Shown here: positions 36,218 through 46,529 of the stretch, piece after piece
Numbering within the stretch: the stretch's first letter is position 1
Layout: each line of letters opens with the position of its first letter
Assembly (NCBI GenBank): GCA_949316235.1
Contig: OX438744.1
Location: 34,530,778-34,594,777 of the forward strand
Direction: 5' to 3'
Source: Oegoconia quadripuncta
Lineage: Eukaryota > Arthropoda > Insecta > Lepidoptera > Autostichidae
Length of the DNA: 64,000 nt
The notes under the pieces: generated by a model
The model's database searches: none
Seen by the model: the letters and a program-made list of their open reading frames with translations, nothing else
What the model was told of the DNA's origin: nothing
Made by a program: the position numbers and the translations under genes

Positions 36218-36546
36218 AATCAAATCAAGATATTTTATTTCATAGGATAAAATTATCACTTGAAAACGTCACTATTAATATTACATTTAAATTTACGGCT
36301 CATTCACAAAGCTGACTCCCCAGAGAAGAACGAGCAAGAAACTCTAGGGTTGCTTTTTTAAACAGATCTTGGGTTACAATTTATTTATCATTTATTTATT
36401 TATTTATCATTTATTGCACACAAGAAAAAAAACATACAGATACAACATAATAGAGACGACACAACAGGTTCTGCTTATTTCTACAATGAAATTTCTACAA
36501 TTTGTGATTTCGTAATTATATCAATAATAAGATAATAGGACAATAC
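36218..36546 (-). repeat. LINE-A 3' end, with a nested retro-insertion
   Basis: Antisense LINE-A terminus: a (AATCA)n tail at 36218, AGGATAAAATTATCACTTG, GGCTCATTCACAAAGCTGAC and CCCAGAGAAGAACGAGCAAG. It is split at 36382 and continues after the insertion with TGTGATTTCGTAATTATATC (36504 onward), matching the complement of 21729-21765. It lies head-to-head with the plus-strand LINE-A piece at 36700. Confidence 0.8.
36383..36495 (-). mobile_element. 5'-truncated non-LTR insertion with 8-bp duplication
   Basis: 113 bases inserted in LINE-A and flanked by TACAATTT on both sides (36375-36382 and 36496-36503). Read on the minus strand it ends TTTCTTGTGTGCAATAAATG plus an (AAATAAAT)-type tail, that is, a polyadenylation signal followed by an A-rich tail, as expected of target-primed insertion. 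There is too little sequence to name the family. Confidence 0.7.
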
Positions 36547-36699
36547 ACTTGAATTAGGCAGATTCTGCGGTATTAAATTGGGGTCCTATCGATAAGTTGG
36601 TTTGTTATTAGAAAATGTGCAATTTAATCGATTTAGACACCACGAGCCTGATTTACTTAAGCTATTTTCATAGCCTAATTAATGACTTCCAGCATCCTG

Positions 36700-36965
36700 T
36701 TATGGCGTAATGCCGCGGACATAAATTGTAATTGTGTTCTGCAGAAGTGAGCGGTTCGGGCTGAATTCAGCCATTTACAAATTGTGCCTCGTAGTATCTC
36801 TTAGAATTATTGAAAATTTAAAGTAACTAACAATCTAAAATGCATGTAAATATCGATATACCTCAAAATAAACTTGTTGTTTATGTCAGTCGCTTATACA
36901 GTAAAAAGTCGCTTTTATAATAAGGTTCCAGTAGATATTCAAAGTTCATATTCATATTGTGATCG
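36700..36965 (+). pseudogene. LINE-A fragment, internally deleted
   Basis: GACATAAATTGTAATTGTG, then TCTGCAGAAGTGAGCGGTTC (compare 46549-46582) is followed, after unrelated sequence, by AAAATAAACTTGTTGTTTATG, TCAGTCGCTTATACA and CGCTTTTATAATAAGGTTCC, where it stops. The GTKSFKGQCI codons are deleted. No open frame remains. Confidence 0.65.
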
Positions 36966-37408
36966 CATCTGGGCAGAGTTTTTTCTATGTTAATACTTAT
37001 CTATTTTATTGTAACTATGGCATGTGTAATGCAACCGTTTGCATTGTATTGTTGTTCTTGTTGAAAATGACTAATTTTACAACGAGCGTGACACAAACTT
37101 GACGCACGTTTCGCCTCATGCATCATCCCGCCATTCAAGAGAAACGAAAAGAACCTAGACACCTAAGTTTAGTGCATAACCACTCCGTGTCTTAAGTCAT
37201 TGGAATTACTGCAAGATATCTGTCCTGGTGGGATGAGTCATTGATTAAATGGAACAATTTGGATTAGCAGCGCGTAAAATTTTTTGATTCTCCAATTTAA
37301 TGTTTTTGATCACGCGCGGATACAGTGTGCCAAGTGCCATTTCGAATTTGTACAAAAACAGGCTCATCATACGTAGAAAAATTACCTAATCCCAAAATCA
37401 AGAGCGAA
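36966..37408. other. Unassigned sequence
   Basis: A run of about 440 bases with no recognised repeat or coding stretch; one short GC-rich patch at about 37085-37135. Confidence 0.4.
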
Positions 37409-37415
37409 ATTCCGA

Positions 37416-37697
37416 GTACGACCTGTTTGGTGTAGTGGTTAGCAACTCTGACCACTATACCAAAAGGTTGCGGGTTCGAATCCCGCTAGGATCATATGTT
37501 TGTGTGATGAATATGGACATGTGTACCCGAGTTATGGATGTTTTCATTTATAATAAGCATTTATTTACAAAAAAAAATGTATTTATGTAGTATATCAACC
37601 ATCTGGTATCCACAACACAAGCTTATAGTTGCTTAAAGTGAAACTAGATGACGCTGTGTGTATGTCAAGGATATTTATTATTTATTTATTTATTATT
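37416..37697 (+). mobile_element. SINE-B copy, full length with target duplication
   Basis: The best SINE-B copy. Its tRNA-like head GACCTGTTTGGTGTAGTGG (box A) and GGGTTCGAATCCCGCT (box B) is followed by a body with GTGTACCCGAGTTATGGATG, then GTATCCACAACACAAGC and TATGTCAAGGATATTTATTA, ending in a (TTA/TTTA)n tail. ATTCCGA occurs immediately before (37409-37415) and after (37698-37704), a 7-bp target duplication. Transcription would be by polymerase III from the two internal boxes; movement would depend on a partner LINE not identified here. Confidence 0.88.
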
Positions 37698-37717
37698 ATT
37701 CCGAATCTGCACCTCTT

Positions 37718-38000
37718 TTTACCCGACTGCCCAAGAAAGGAGGGTAATGTTTTTAGAGTCTATACGTATTTATGTACCTACGTTCCTTTAACGCATCCAG
37801 TAGTCTAAACGATAGACCGATTCTTAGTGCAATGGTGTCGTCAGATTCGTCTTGATCCCCAGAGTGTCATAGGTTACATTTCATGGTAAAAAATCCAACA
37901 TGGCGTTCGCAAAATACAAAGTATGCTCTCGAGTTTTTGGTTTTTATCTTATATAGTTATTGGATTAAATCATTCGCGAAATTTCATTGCGATGATCCAT
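37718..38000 (+). repeat. Rep-2 copy, longest
   Basis: TTTTTACCCGACTGCCCAAG, then AAAGGAGGGTAATGTTTTTA, a GTCTAAACGATAGACCG block, CGTCTTGATCCCCAGAG, ACATTTCATGGTAAAAAATC and AACATGGCGTTCGC. This gives the uninterrupted order of blocks used to recognise the other three copies. Confidence 0.65.
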
Positions 38001-38040
38001 ATCATTTTGTGTTATTAGTTCAACATCTATTAATAATAAT

Positions 38041-38456
38041 GACGACCTGTTTGGTGTAGTGGTTAGCAACTCTGGCCACTATACCAAAAGGTTGCGGGTT
38101 CGAATTCCGCTGGGGGCATATGTTTGTGTGATGAATACGGACATGTGTACCCGAGTTATGGATGTTTTCATTTACAATAAGTATTTATTTTGGACATTGG
38201 AACCTTCAAGAAACGAGCCTACACCTTCCTCAAAGGCCGGCAACGCATCTGTGACCCTTTTGGTGTTGCGGGTGTCCATAGGCGGCGGTGATTGCTTTCC
38301 ATCAGGTGACCCGTATGCTCGTTTGCCGCCCTCTCATATAAAAAAAAAATAAAAATGTATTTATGTAGTATATCAACCATTTGGTATCCACAACACAAGC
38401 CTATAGTTGCTTAGTGTGGAACTAGATGGCGCTGTGTGCATGTCTAAGGATATTGT
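38041..38456 (+). repeat. SINE-B copy split by a LINE-E tail
   Basis: Head GACGACCTGTTTGGTGTAG and box B GGGTTCGAATTCCGCT are intact. The body is cut at the A-rich stretch after AATAAGTATTTATTT (38190) and resumes at about 38350 with AAAAATGTATTTATGTAG, continuing GGTATCCACAACACAAGC to about 38456. The (TTA)n tail is absent. Confidence 0.85.
38191..38349 (+). mobile_element. LINE-E 3' tail nested in SINE-B
   Basis: ACATTGGAACCTTCAAGAAA, CTCAAAGGCCGGCAACGC, GGTGTTGCGGGTGTCCATAG and CAGGTGACCCGTATGCTCG, then a poly(A). The same 3' tail follows the LINE C-terminus at 51022-51135, so it is taken as the 3' end of that LINE. It is 5'-truncated. It inserted into the internal A-rich stretch of SINE-B, which hides any target duplication. 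The 97-codon open frame that crosses both is a chimera. Confidence 0.8.
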
Positions 38457-38789
38457 CACTGTACACTGTCTATTGTACCATCCAAATTTGCAATTGCTTT
38501 TTTGTGTGTGTCGCTGTGCCCCAACATTGGGGATGTGTAAGGCTGTTGAGCATGATACTTGGACCACACACTCACACATTCTTACGCACACTCATGAACT
38601 CAATCAACGCGTACACATATTATTATAATATATATTAATTATACTACTAAAACCTTTACTAATACTGCAAACTTTTCTATTTTCAATCAATTTTATTAGT
38701 ACCCTGGTTCTGGCCTTCCTTATTCTTATGCTCTCAAACCCTGGCACCAACGATCGGTAAAGGAACCCATTCAATATACTTATTACATA

Positions 38790-39065
38790 AATCATCATCA
38801 TCATCAGCCCGTAACCATCCCACTGCAGGAATATAGGCCTTCCCTCGTATATGAGGGAGTATAGTCCACCACGCTGGCCCAATTTTTATTTCTCAGGCAT
38901 GCAGGTTTCCTCACGATGTCTTGCTTCACCGTTTAAGAGCAGTCGAATAATTGCACGTAATTAAATTACATTAAAAAACTCATTGGTGCATGGCATGCCT
39001 GGGAATCGAACTCGGACCTTCCAAATTGGGAGAACGCGTCTAAACCGCTGAGCCACCGACATTCT
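38790..39065 (-). repeat. SINE-C copy, near full length
   Basis: Starts with (ATC)n, then CCCACTGCAGGAATATAGGC, AGTATAGTCCACCACGC, TGCAGGTTTCCTCACGATGT and TTCACCGTTTAAGAGCAGTC. The tRNA-like head ends at GCTGAGCCACCGACATTC (39048-39065). In sense orientation box A is GGTGGCTCAGCGG and box B GAGTTCGATTCCC. It is a third tRNA-headed family, distinct from SINE-A and SINE-B. Confidence 0.85.
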
Positions 39066-40116
39066 CATTTACAGACGACCGACGATTACATAAATAATCT
39101 TTTGTAGTTGTAACAACACCTTAAAATTTATCCTTTTAAGGTGTTTTCTTTACGGTCAATCTTTGCCATCTCTTGCATGACCCTAATTGAACAAGGCGTC
39201 ATATATGCCACTAGATTGAGACATGCCTTCGTGATGGACTTGCATCGTATTAATTACTGGTATCTGTGGAGCCATCTCCAGCCAATTGGAGGCAATTAGA
39301 CGTTGAATCAGTAATAAGGTTCTAGGTTTGGTAGTGCACCGAATCACTCAGTATGCAAGATTCGTGACTGACTCTCGAATTTGGTAGGTTATGTCGAATA
39401 TTCATGTCATATGTGACACTGCAACAATGTTTGATGTCAGTATTTGTGGAAAATGTATGTCTAAAGTTTTGTTACAATTCATGGAAATATTTTTGTACTT
39501 GATATATAATTATGGTACCTAAATATTTGTTTATTGTTAACCTGCGGCGTGGAAATGCTAAGCCCCCACTTTTTCCATTTATAGCAATTATTATAGCAAA
39601 CATTCTGCCACTGCAATATTAAAACCGCAGAATCGATTTTTCCAACATTTAATAAGCACAGTGGGTTAGCAGTTGGCCTCATGAATTTTTGGTTAAAACT
39701 ATAAGATAATTTATAAATAATCATAAATAAATATTTGGGACACTTACACCAATCCCAAAGACGGAAAGAATCGGGAATAAATCTTCATATTCATCACAGA
39801 AATATATAATAATAATCTCTAACAGCTAATTTTCTGACGCCAAGCAAAATATGATAGAAATAGCAATATTTTCAGAGCCCATGTCGTTCTAACATACAAA
39901 TGACATTCAACTTTAGGGTAATAATGATAAGTATTAACGGGTTTCTTTGTCGACTTTACATTGTTGGAGGTAAGCTCCTCTCACATCGCAAATAACGTCG
40001 GTTAATAACAAGAGGCTCCTTGATAGGCGGATTAGAGCCCCAATATTTTTAACCGAATTAAAAGAAGGAGAAGGGTCTCAACTGCTAAAACAAACAAACA
40101 AACAATATATCTAAAG
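39066..40116. other. Unassigned sequence
   Basis: No repeat copy or exon recognised. An 81-codon minus-strand frame at 39479-39724 has no recognisable domain. An AAAC simple repeat lies at 40086-40103. Confidence 0.4.
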
Positions 40117-40370
40117 TTTTCGAATCGGAGTACATGTTTAGTACTCGATTTGACTGATGGTAGGACATTTTAAAAATTTCCACCTGGCTAGCTCCAAGCA
40201 TCTTATCTAAGTTTGCCGCCAAGCACCAAGCTTGTGTTCCGGTTGTTAGATATAAGATAGCTAGTCCCCCAGATACGTTAAAGGTGTCGGGTGAGCACGC
40301 TTCCACCTTCAGCCCTATCTTCACTAAACATCAAGTGATTGAGGTTAAATGCTAATAAGAATAAAAAAAG
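40117..40370 (+). repeat. SINE-A copy, diverged, head partly lost
   Basis: Starts in the head (TTTCGAATCGGAGTACATG), where the box B segment between GGAG and TACATG is deleted, and continues TTAGTACTCGATTTGACTG, GGACATTTTAAAA, ATAAGATAGCTAGTCCCCC and CGCTTCCACCTTCAGCCC to an A-rich end. There are many point differences, so it is an old copy. Confidence 0.8.
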
Positions 40371-40644
40371 AAAAATTATGAATGAAGAATCAAACTGCTT
40401 AGTGCGAAAATTCGGTATACCTACATACGGCTACACACCTATAGTCTGAAGATGGAATGGTATTGGCAGCTCGGCACGAACATTGCTGACTTTTCCCGAG
40501 CGGCACACTGTGAGACATTCTTAAACTATTGAAGTCCTAATTTTTGATAGTTCATAATAATTGGGGTGCAATAAAAGAGCGAATCACGATGGTCACCTTA
40601 TGTGAAATCCGTGGAAGAAACGGCTTAGTCCTTAACAGGAAACA

Positions 40645-40742
40645 ACTTTACGGGTCAGTACGCTTTCACCTTCGACCTCATCTTCTCTTAACATCAGGTG
40701 TGTTTAAGCTCAATAACCAACCCGTTGTGCAGAAAAAAAAAC
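40645..40742 (+). repeat. SINE-A 3' end
   Basis: ACGGGTCAGTACGCTTTCAC, CATCTTCTCTTAACATCAGG and CAACCCGTTGTGCAG, then a poly(A). Only the last ~95 bases of the SINE are present. Confidence 0.8.
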
Positions 40743-42240
40743 TTACCGTAGACGCGGTACTAACTGTAGTATCAAATTAATTAGATTACAATAATAATGT
40801 GTTCAAAATCCACGCATGAGCGTTCCATGTACAGGATATCGGCATCCTAAACAATCAATCATAATTGTCGCTCGACCAACAATAGTCAATTACAAATCGA
40901 TTCAAAAACCTCGATACAACGGTTTAATTTAACATTCAAACTTCGCCCGGAAACATTTAGTGTTCCAACAGAGGCAGTTTTTCATTATAATTACTTGTAA
41001 AATATTTATAGGCTATTGTGAATGGTTTTTATTGTGCTCCCGCGGCCTTTCGCGCCGCGCACCGGCTTAGGAAATTGTGTAATAATATATCTAATATAAT
41101 AAATTTTGTCCACGGCGCGTTGTATGATTTGCCACTGTGCGGTAAGCGTGTGATTTGTGGTCGTGGTTTTAGTGTCGACGATCAGACTTGCAAAATACCA
41201 GATTTCCTAGCTATAGGTATTAACTCGTTGATCCGTTAACCGTTAATTAACGAAGTTAACAACAGATTTAAGGGTAAACTTTAAAGTTAAATTAAAAAAA
41301 TATTAACGGACTTAACTTCCGTTAATTTTCCCCAAGTCCGTTAATCGTTAATCCAGTCCCTATTATTTACCAAAAATATACCGCACGCACTAAATGGCGC
41401 TCTCCAATTAAACACGTATTTTTTCCTAACCTGTTAACTTCAGAACACAAATCAACAGGTTTTTTAAATAGATCACTAACGCAACGATAATAAAAAATGC
41501 AATTTTTCTCACGTGTTAACGATAAATTGCGTTAAATCGTCCGAAATGTAATGCTTTAACATTTAAGTATTGGATCAAGGGTGTCCAGCTGTGCCAGATT
41601 TGTATAAGTAACAACTTATAAAATAATACAAATATAGGCAGAATGCTTCGAGCAAATAATTTGTATGGCATAAAAAGGCTAATAAAAATCAAGTCAAGGT
41701 ACAAGTATGTATACATATACAGCCTTTCTAATCATGTGCACACATAATCAGGTGTAACAGGGATAGAGAGACGTGCTGTTAAAACAGACTGTTCGCTAGG
41801 GCCCGTCCCTATAACTGGGTTGAAGAGAAGCCCAATGATGCAGTTTTAGTGTACATTAAGATCGAACCCGAGACTCCTTTATGTACTTCTCGCTATTCCT
41901 CATAGTTTCCGATTTTCTATTATCACTGAACACAATCGGAAAGTCTAAACGGATCTCATAGTAATTTTGCTTTTAAGCCCCCCCTACATTATGCGATTTA
42001 TTGAAATTCTCCACGATAAGAACATTCCTACCTAAAATACCATTGTTTTAGTTTGACATTTATTGTCAGTGCATAGGTTAGCAATGACTACAATTATGCA
42101 AATCGTGCCTGATTGGCTCTTATCAGATATATCAGCAGGACTGTTTGGTGAAGGCCTCTCCCAAGGCTGGGATTGGATCGCTATTAATAGTCTATTGTTT
42201 CACAATTCGCGAGTTCTATTTGATAATAGGATATTCAACC
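40743..42240. other. Mostly unassigned; TTAAC-rich patch
   Basis: At 41225-41355 the sequence is built from many GTTAAC/CCGTTAAT units in both orientations and ends CCAGTCCCTA, which could be the end of a DNA element (complement TAGGGACTGG) but has no clear partner. A 73-codon frame at 41018-41239 has a GC-rich Ala/Arg start (PAAFRAAHRLRKLC) and no known domain. A tRNA-like box B in antisense (GATCGAACCCGAGACTCC, about 41861) may mark another old SINE. Confidence 0.4.
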
Positions 42241-42488
42241 GCCTCCGTGGCTCAGTGTAAACAACATTGGGTTTACGATTCGGAGGACGCGGTTTCGATC
42301 CCCAGCGGGGTACATGTTTAAGCAATGTTAATAGCATTGTTATGTTCCGGTTGTCAGAGATAAGATAGCCAGTCCCGCAAATGTGTTGGGGTTTCCGGGT
42401 CAGTACGCTTCCACCTTCGACCTCATCTTCACTTAACATCAGGTGTGATTGAGGTCAAGTATACGATCCCGTAGTGCATAAAAAAAAA
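42241..42488 (+). repeat. SINE-A copy with a ~90-bp internal deletion
   Basis: A perfect head (GCCTCCGTGGCTCAGTGTAA; box B GGTTTCGATCCCC), then TACATGTTTAAG is joined directly to GCAATGTTAATAGCATTG. The TACTCGGTTTGG-to-CCGCCAA segment is missing. The 3' half is intact with a poly(A) ending at 42488. Confidence 0.9.
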
Positions 42489-42584
42489 GGTTAAACCAGA
42501 GATTTTTATGTGAGATTTGTAATGATTCTTTTTGGAGCGCCACATGACGGTGTTGCTGGCAAAAATCTAAATAGTTAACTTTAT

Positions 42585-42820
42585 TTCCTCACGGCTGGAG
42601 CACAGCCTCCTCTCACTTGGAGAGGACGCAAGGCCAGTACGGATTGGTGGATATTTGTCAGTCTAGTGGCCAGCTGTCGGTTATCAAGCCGCCTCTGTAG
42701 ACCGTCGATTTTCTTTAACGATTTGGCGTGTTCATATCCGAAGCACGAAGACTGGAATGAAAATGCCAGCGGAGATCTCCTTTCCATGCGCGCATCCCAT
42801 CCAAACGATTGCGCCATGTA
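42585..42820. repeat. Rep-4 copy
   Basis: Blocks CACTTGGAGAGGACGCAAGG, GTACGGATTGGTGG, TGTAGACCGTCGATTTTC, TTAACGATTTGGCGTG and ATCCGAAGCACGAAG are shared in order with 47690-48045 and in part with 56385-56740. The family is recognised only through these copies. The 78-codon minus-strand frame is incidental. Confidence 0.55.
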
Positions 42821-43344
42821 TACTTTTAATAGACACTTTTGATTCTACTCCGTTCTTAAATTGTTACTTAATATGCATAGGTACCTTTTTTTATTGAAGT
42901 ACCATTATTAAATCAAGTTGACTCTCCTAATTATTTAAGCACTGCATAGTATAAAAAATGGGACAACACAGTGTTTTCTCGACATAGCGTGTGCCATATC
43001 GCGTGGGGTCACCCCATGTACAGGAAACTGTGTTACACTAATGGGTCTAATACTGTTCATTTGACATTTGTTTTTATAAATGAACTTACAAAGTCATTGA
43101 TATGTTCCCCTCGAATGGAAGGTCAAATTCGTTACTCTTTGCTTTCTGTAGTGAATACGGGAAGTTAATTGTTTTGGATTTTTGCTTGCTGGAAGAAAGA
43201 GGCTAATTTATAACCAGACTTCGTTGTATTTCACTAAAGATACATTTTTATTTAGTTTTTTTTTTTTTTTTAATTAGAAGTTTTACAGAAGAATCCTTCT
43301 CCTGTTGCGAACGGAGAATAACACCATCTCTTCTTTTGTATGAT
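42821..43344. other. Unassigned sequence
   Basis: Includes a long T run at 43255-43271. Nothing else is recognised. Confidence 0.4.
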
Positions 43345-43626
43345 GATCCCAAAAGCCTGCAGTCTCTCGAAGCGATGAAAATCGCATCTCCATTTCGCTT
43401 TCCCGTTAGAGATTTTCTTACACGATTACACTTTAGAATTGCTGTTGTTTAGTTAGTCTTTAATTATATTATAACCAAAATTAATTTAACTTTAGTTTAT
43501 GTCGAAAGCTGTCAGTTCCCAACAGATAATAAGGAACAAGGATATTCCGTATCTCCTGCAGTGCAAAGATCCCAAAAATCTGCAGTCTCTTGAAGCGATG
43601 AAAATCGCATCTTCATTTGGTTTTCG
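43345..43626. repeat. Pair of direct repeats about 60 bp long
   Basis: GATCCCAAAAGCCTGCAGTC with TCGAAGCGATGAAAATCGCA and TCTCCATTTCG at 43347-43403 is repeated as GATCCCAAAAATCTGCAGTC with TTGAAGCGATGAAAATCGCA and TCTTCATTTGG at 43568-43622. Between them lies about 165 bp of other sequence. Each unit contains the small palindrome GCGATGAAAATCGC. Their origin is unknown. Confidence 0.6.
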
Positions 43627-44151
43627 CTGTCTGTCGAGGTGAAATTGTCTTAGAAGACTATTCTGAATCCAGACATCACGTTTTTTCTGTCAAATTTTAG
43701 TGGAACGTACGCGGAACTAAGCTCAAGGTAGACTAATATCTCTTTATTTGGCAAGCAGTGCCATCGGAAATGTAAATAGTATTCTGATCTTTCCCCTTTT
43801 AGCATAGAAGCCAGAATATTATTGTCATGTTTTAGTCCTGAATATGGTGAGAGGTGATAATGTTTCTGTTTATAAATCACAGGTAGGATTATCGTTTTTA
43901 TGAGACTAGCGAATTCGTTCTGCTGCGATTAAATCCTCATTAAAATTAAAAACAAAAAGTTTTTGTTTGGCGCATTCATCATCATCACGGCTTGTATTTT
44001 GTCAACAGTTGAACATATGCCTCCTTCAAATCTTTCTATTTGGAACGGTAAGACGAAGGTAGGATCACGTAAAGTAGCCACTTCTCTAAACGTGTGTGAG
44101 TTATTGCTAATCGCAGGAATATGCGATCGACTTTCTTATTTATTTATTTTT
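43627..44151. other. Unassigned sequence
   Basis: Two frames of about 75 codons (43650-43880 minus, 43963-44184 plus) have no known domain, and the second runs into a SINE-A tail. Confidence 0.4.
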
Positions 44152-44481
44152 TGTTTTTTTTATGCACGACGGGTTCGTACTTGACCTCAATCACACCTGA
44201 TGTTAAATGAAGATGAGGTCGAAGGTGGAAGCGTAATGACCCGGAAACCCCAACACATTTGGGGGACTGGCTATCTTATCTCTGACAACCGGAACACAAC
44301 AATGCTATTAATATTGCTGCTTGGCGGCAGATTTAGATAAGGTGGTGGTAGCAAGCCGAGCGGACATTTAAAATGCCCTACCACCAACCAAACCCAGTAC
44401 TTAAACATGTACCCCGCTGGGGATCGAACCCGCGACCTCCGAATCGTAAAACCAATGTTGTTTACATTGAGCCACGGAGGT
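44152..44481 (-). repeat. SINE-A copy, full length
   Basis: One of the three most complete copies. It runs from the antisense poly(A), ATGCACGACGGGTTCGTAC, through all body blocks to box B (GGGGATCGAACCCGCGACC) and box A (ATTGAGCCACGG) at the head. The sense head GCCTCCGTGGCTCAATGTAA and GGTCGCGGGTTCGATCCCC has the spacing of a tRNA-type polymerase III promoter. Confidence 0.92.
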
Positions 44482-44985
44482 TGTTATGGAGCTCATATCA
44501 AAAAATCAACATCGTTTGTGGCTTCATGTCTATCATACAGCGTCTTTAATTTTTCTTAACACAGGTAGAAGTTATAATGAACTCAGTAAATACGTGACTT
44601 CTCTTTCAAATATATGTGACATCTCATTTGATTCAATTCCGAGTACAAACACGAACCTGCAGTAACCAACTGTAAAAACATCAAGCGTCTAATTCTATCC
44701 GCTATTTAGCTGCAAGTAAGCCCAAATGACCGTAACACGTAATCCTGGTCACAGCACCGAGCGTAGGGTCCAGCCGTACAGTTCATTCGTTCGCTTTGAT
44801 GTCGGCTGCGGTGCGCACGCAGTTTCCACCCGTTGCACATTGTAAGCAATGCCCTCACAGTTATCTGATTAGCCAGGTTGGTTATAATGAGTTTAGTCTG
44901 AAGGGTAGGCGGTTGGAAAAAAACCTTAATGGTTTGGCTTACAGAGTTAGGGTTGAGTAGATTGTTTTGTCATATAGGTACTGGG
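44482..44985. other. Unassigned sequence
   Basis: A GC-richer stretch at about 44745-44880 (AGCGTAGGGTCCAGCCG, GGCTGCGGTGCGCACG) stands out from the surrounding AT-rich DNA but carries no open frame or motif that would identify it. Confidence 0.4.
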
Positions 44986-45262
44986 AGCGTCGCTGGCTCA
45001 GCTGTTAAGACGCAGTCTCCCAATTTGGGAGGTAAGGGTTCGATTTCCAGGCAGGCCATGAAATTTAATTTAATTATTTATGTGCATTTATCCGACTGCT
45101 CTTAAACGGTGAAGGGAAACATCGTGAGGAAACCTGCATGCTTGAGAAATTAATTCGAAGACATGTGAAGTCCCCAATCCGCACTGGACTAGCGTGGCGA
45201 ACTATGGCCCATATTCCCTCAATATGAGGGAAGGTCTATATGCCTGCAGTGGGATGTTTATG
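44986..45262 (+). repeat. SINE-C copy, near full length
   Basis: Head GCGTCGCTGGCTCAGCTG, then CTCCCAATTTGGGAGG and box B GGGTTCGATTTCC. The body has GACTGCTCTTAAACGGTGAA, ATCGTGAGGAAACCTGCATG and GCACTGGACTAGCGTGG, and ends CCTGCAGTGGGATGTTTATG. Confidence 0.85.
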
Positions 45263-45350
45263 GATTTCCCAACTTTAAAAACTCATTAGTATATGGCCTG
45301 ACCCTCCCTCGGGAGACTGTATCTGCTCCACTGAGCCATGGTTGGATCGA
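45263..45350 (-). repeat. SINE-C fragment, inverted
   Basis: AAAAACTCATTAGTATATGG and TCCACTGAGCCATGGTTGG match the antisense head half of SINE-C (compare 38972-39058). It lies tail-to-head with the preceding copy, making a short inverted pair. Confidence 0.6.
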
Positions 45351-46529
45351 CTTCCATCAAACGTGACTAAGAAAGAACCATCTTGTATATACCAGTTTTC
45401 AAAAGAAAAAACCGTCTTGAAATCATTTCATCCAAAATTATTTAACGCCTTTGCGTAGGAGGTTAATCATGGTATATTGGACTGAAGATCGTAATACTCG
45501 TACTACAATAATGATGAGATGAGGAAATGTATGATCAATGTGTTATGATTACATTTAGATATAGATTATATTTAGATTTTTGAAGATGAGAAATAACATT
45601 ACCTCAGTATTTTTACCTTTAAGATTAAAAAAACATATACTTGTCGGTCGCAAAGGAAGTAAAAACATTATTAAACCTACGCAAGGAAATACCTGTATAG
45701 TAGGAAACACGTGTAAAATTTGTATATTTGGGCTATAAATAGGTTACACATGAGCACGCTTGTACAAAGTGTTAATGATGTTGGCAATTCACTGATGCCT
45801 AATATTTATAGAATTGTATCGCAGGAAATAGGTGACGTCATTGGTATTTTAATACTCCAATGAGTACCGAAATAAAACAACGTTGTTTAGTAGGAATTTC
45901 GAATAATTGATTCTGCTAATTGCTCCTTTCTCGTAGACTAATAAAAAACAAATGAGCATAGAATTTCAAAACAATGACTTCTACATTTAAAATATTTATA
46001 AAACACCCTTTAATGCTCCATCATGATTATCACATATTAGTCTAGCCTAACCGTGTATGCAAAATCAATATTCTTCTTTAAAACCAACATAAAGACATAT
46101 TTATTAAATTTACAAAGAAATTCGCTTTAAACAGTCGTTCTAATACATGAAACTGTGTACAATAATTTTATTTTAATTATAATTTTATTATGGTCTTATA
46201 GTTTTAAGCTTACTACCAACTATGTGTTATTTCTATTTCATATATACATATTTGCGTCATTGCTTAGCTGCGGTTTCACACACTGCAGGTGCCACGGAAG
46301 ATCAGCGCTGCAAGAGCGACCTCTACTGTGGCTTATGCTGAGTGGTAACCTTTTTTGATAACCAATGTTCCTATGTTTAGTTACCACCATTTGTACTAAC
46401 TTTTACCATTAATGTTATCAAAATAAATAACTTTCTTTTTTTCTTTCTAAAATTTCGTATCCGTGCTATTACCATCACTGCTGACAATCCTGGCTTCAGC
46501 ATCAAAATTAACCGTCAATTCTGTTCTGT
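45351..46529. other. Unassigned sequence
   Basis: No repeat or exon recognised; a 67-codon hydrophobic frame at 46155-46358 lacks support. Confidence 0.4.

Noticed and set aside
36700..36965. An inverted LINE-A pair (36218-36546 minus, 36700-36965 plus) as one palindromic element
   Set aside because: The two pieces represent different parts of LINE-A and do not pair with each other. They are independent fragments lying close together.
37416..38120. tRNA genes suggested by good box A and box B sequences (also at 13160-13235, 42241-42310, 44986-45050, 53560-53630, 62722-62790)
   Set aside because: Each is followed by a SINE body and tail, repeats many times, and does not fold into a full cloverleaf with an acceptor stem.
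38059..38352. 97-codon frame with text [20 protein letters not shown]
   Set aside because: It spans the junction of SINE-B and the LINE-E tail. The second half is the common 3' tail also read at 51256-51471.
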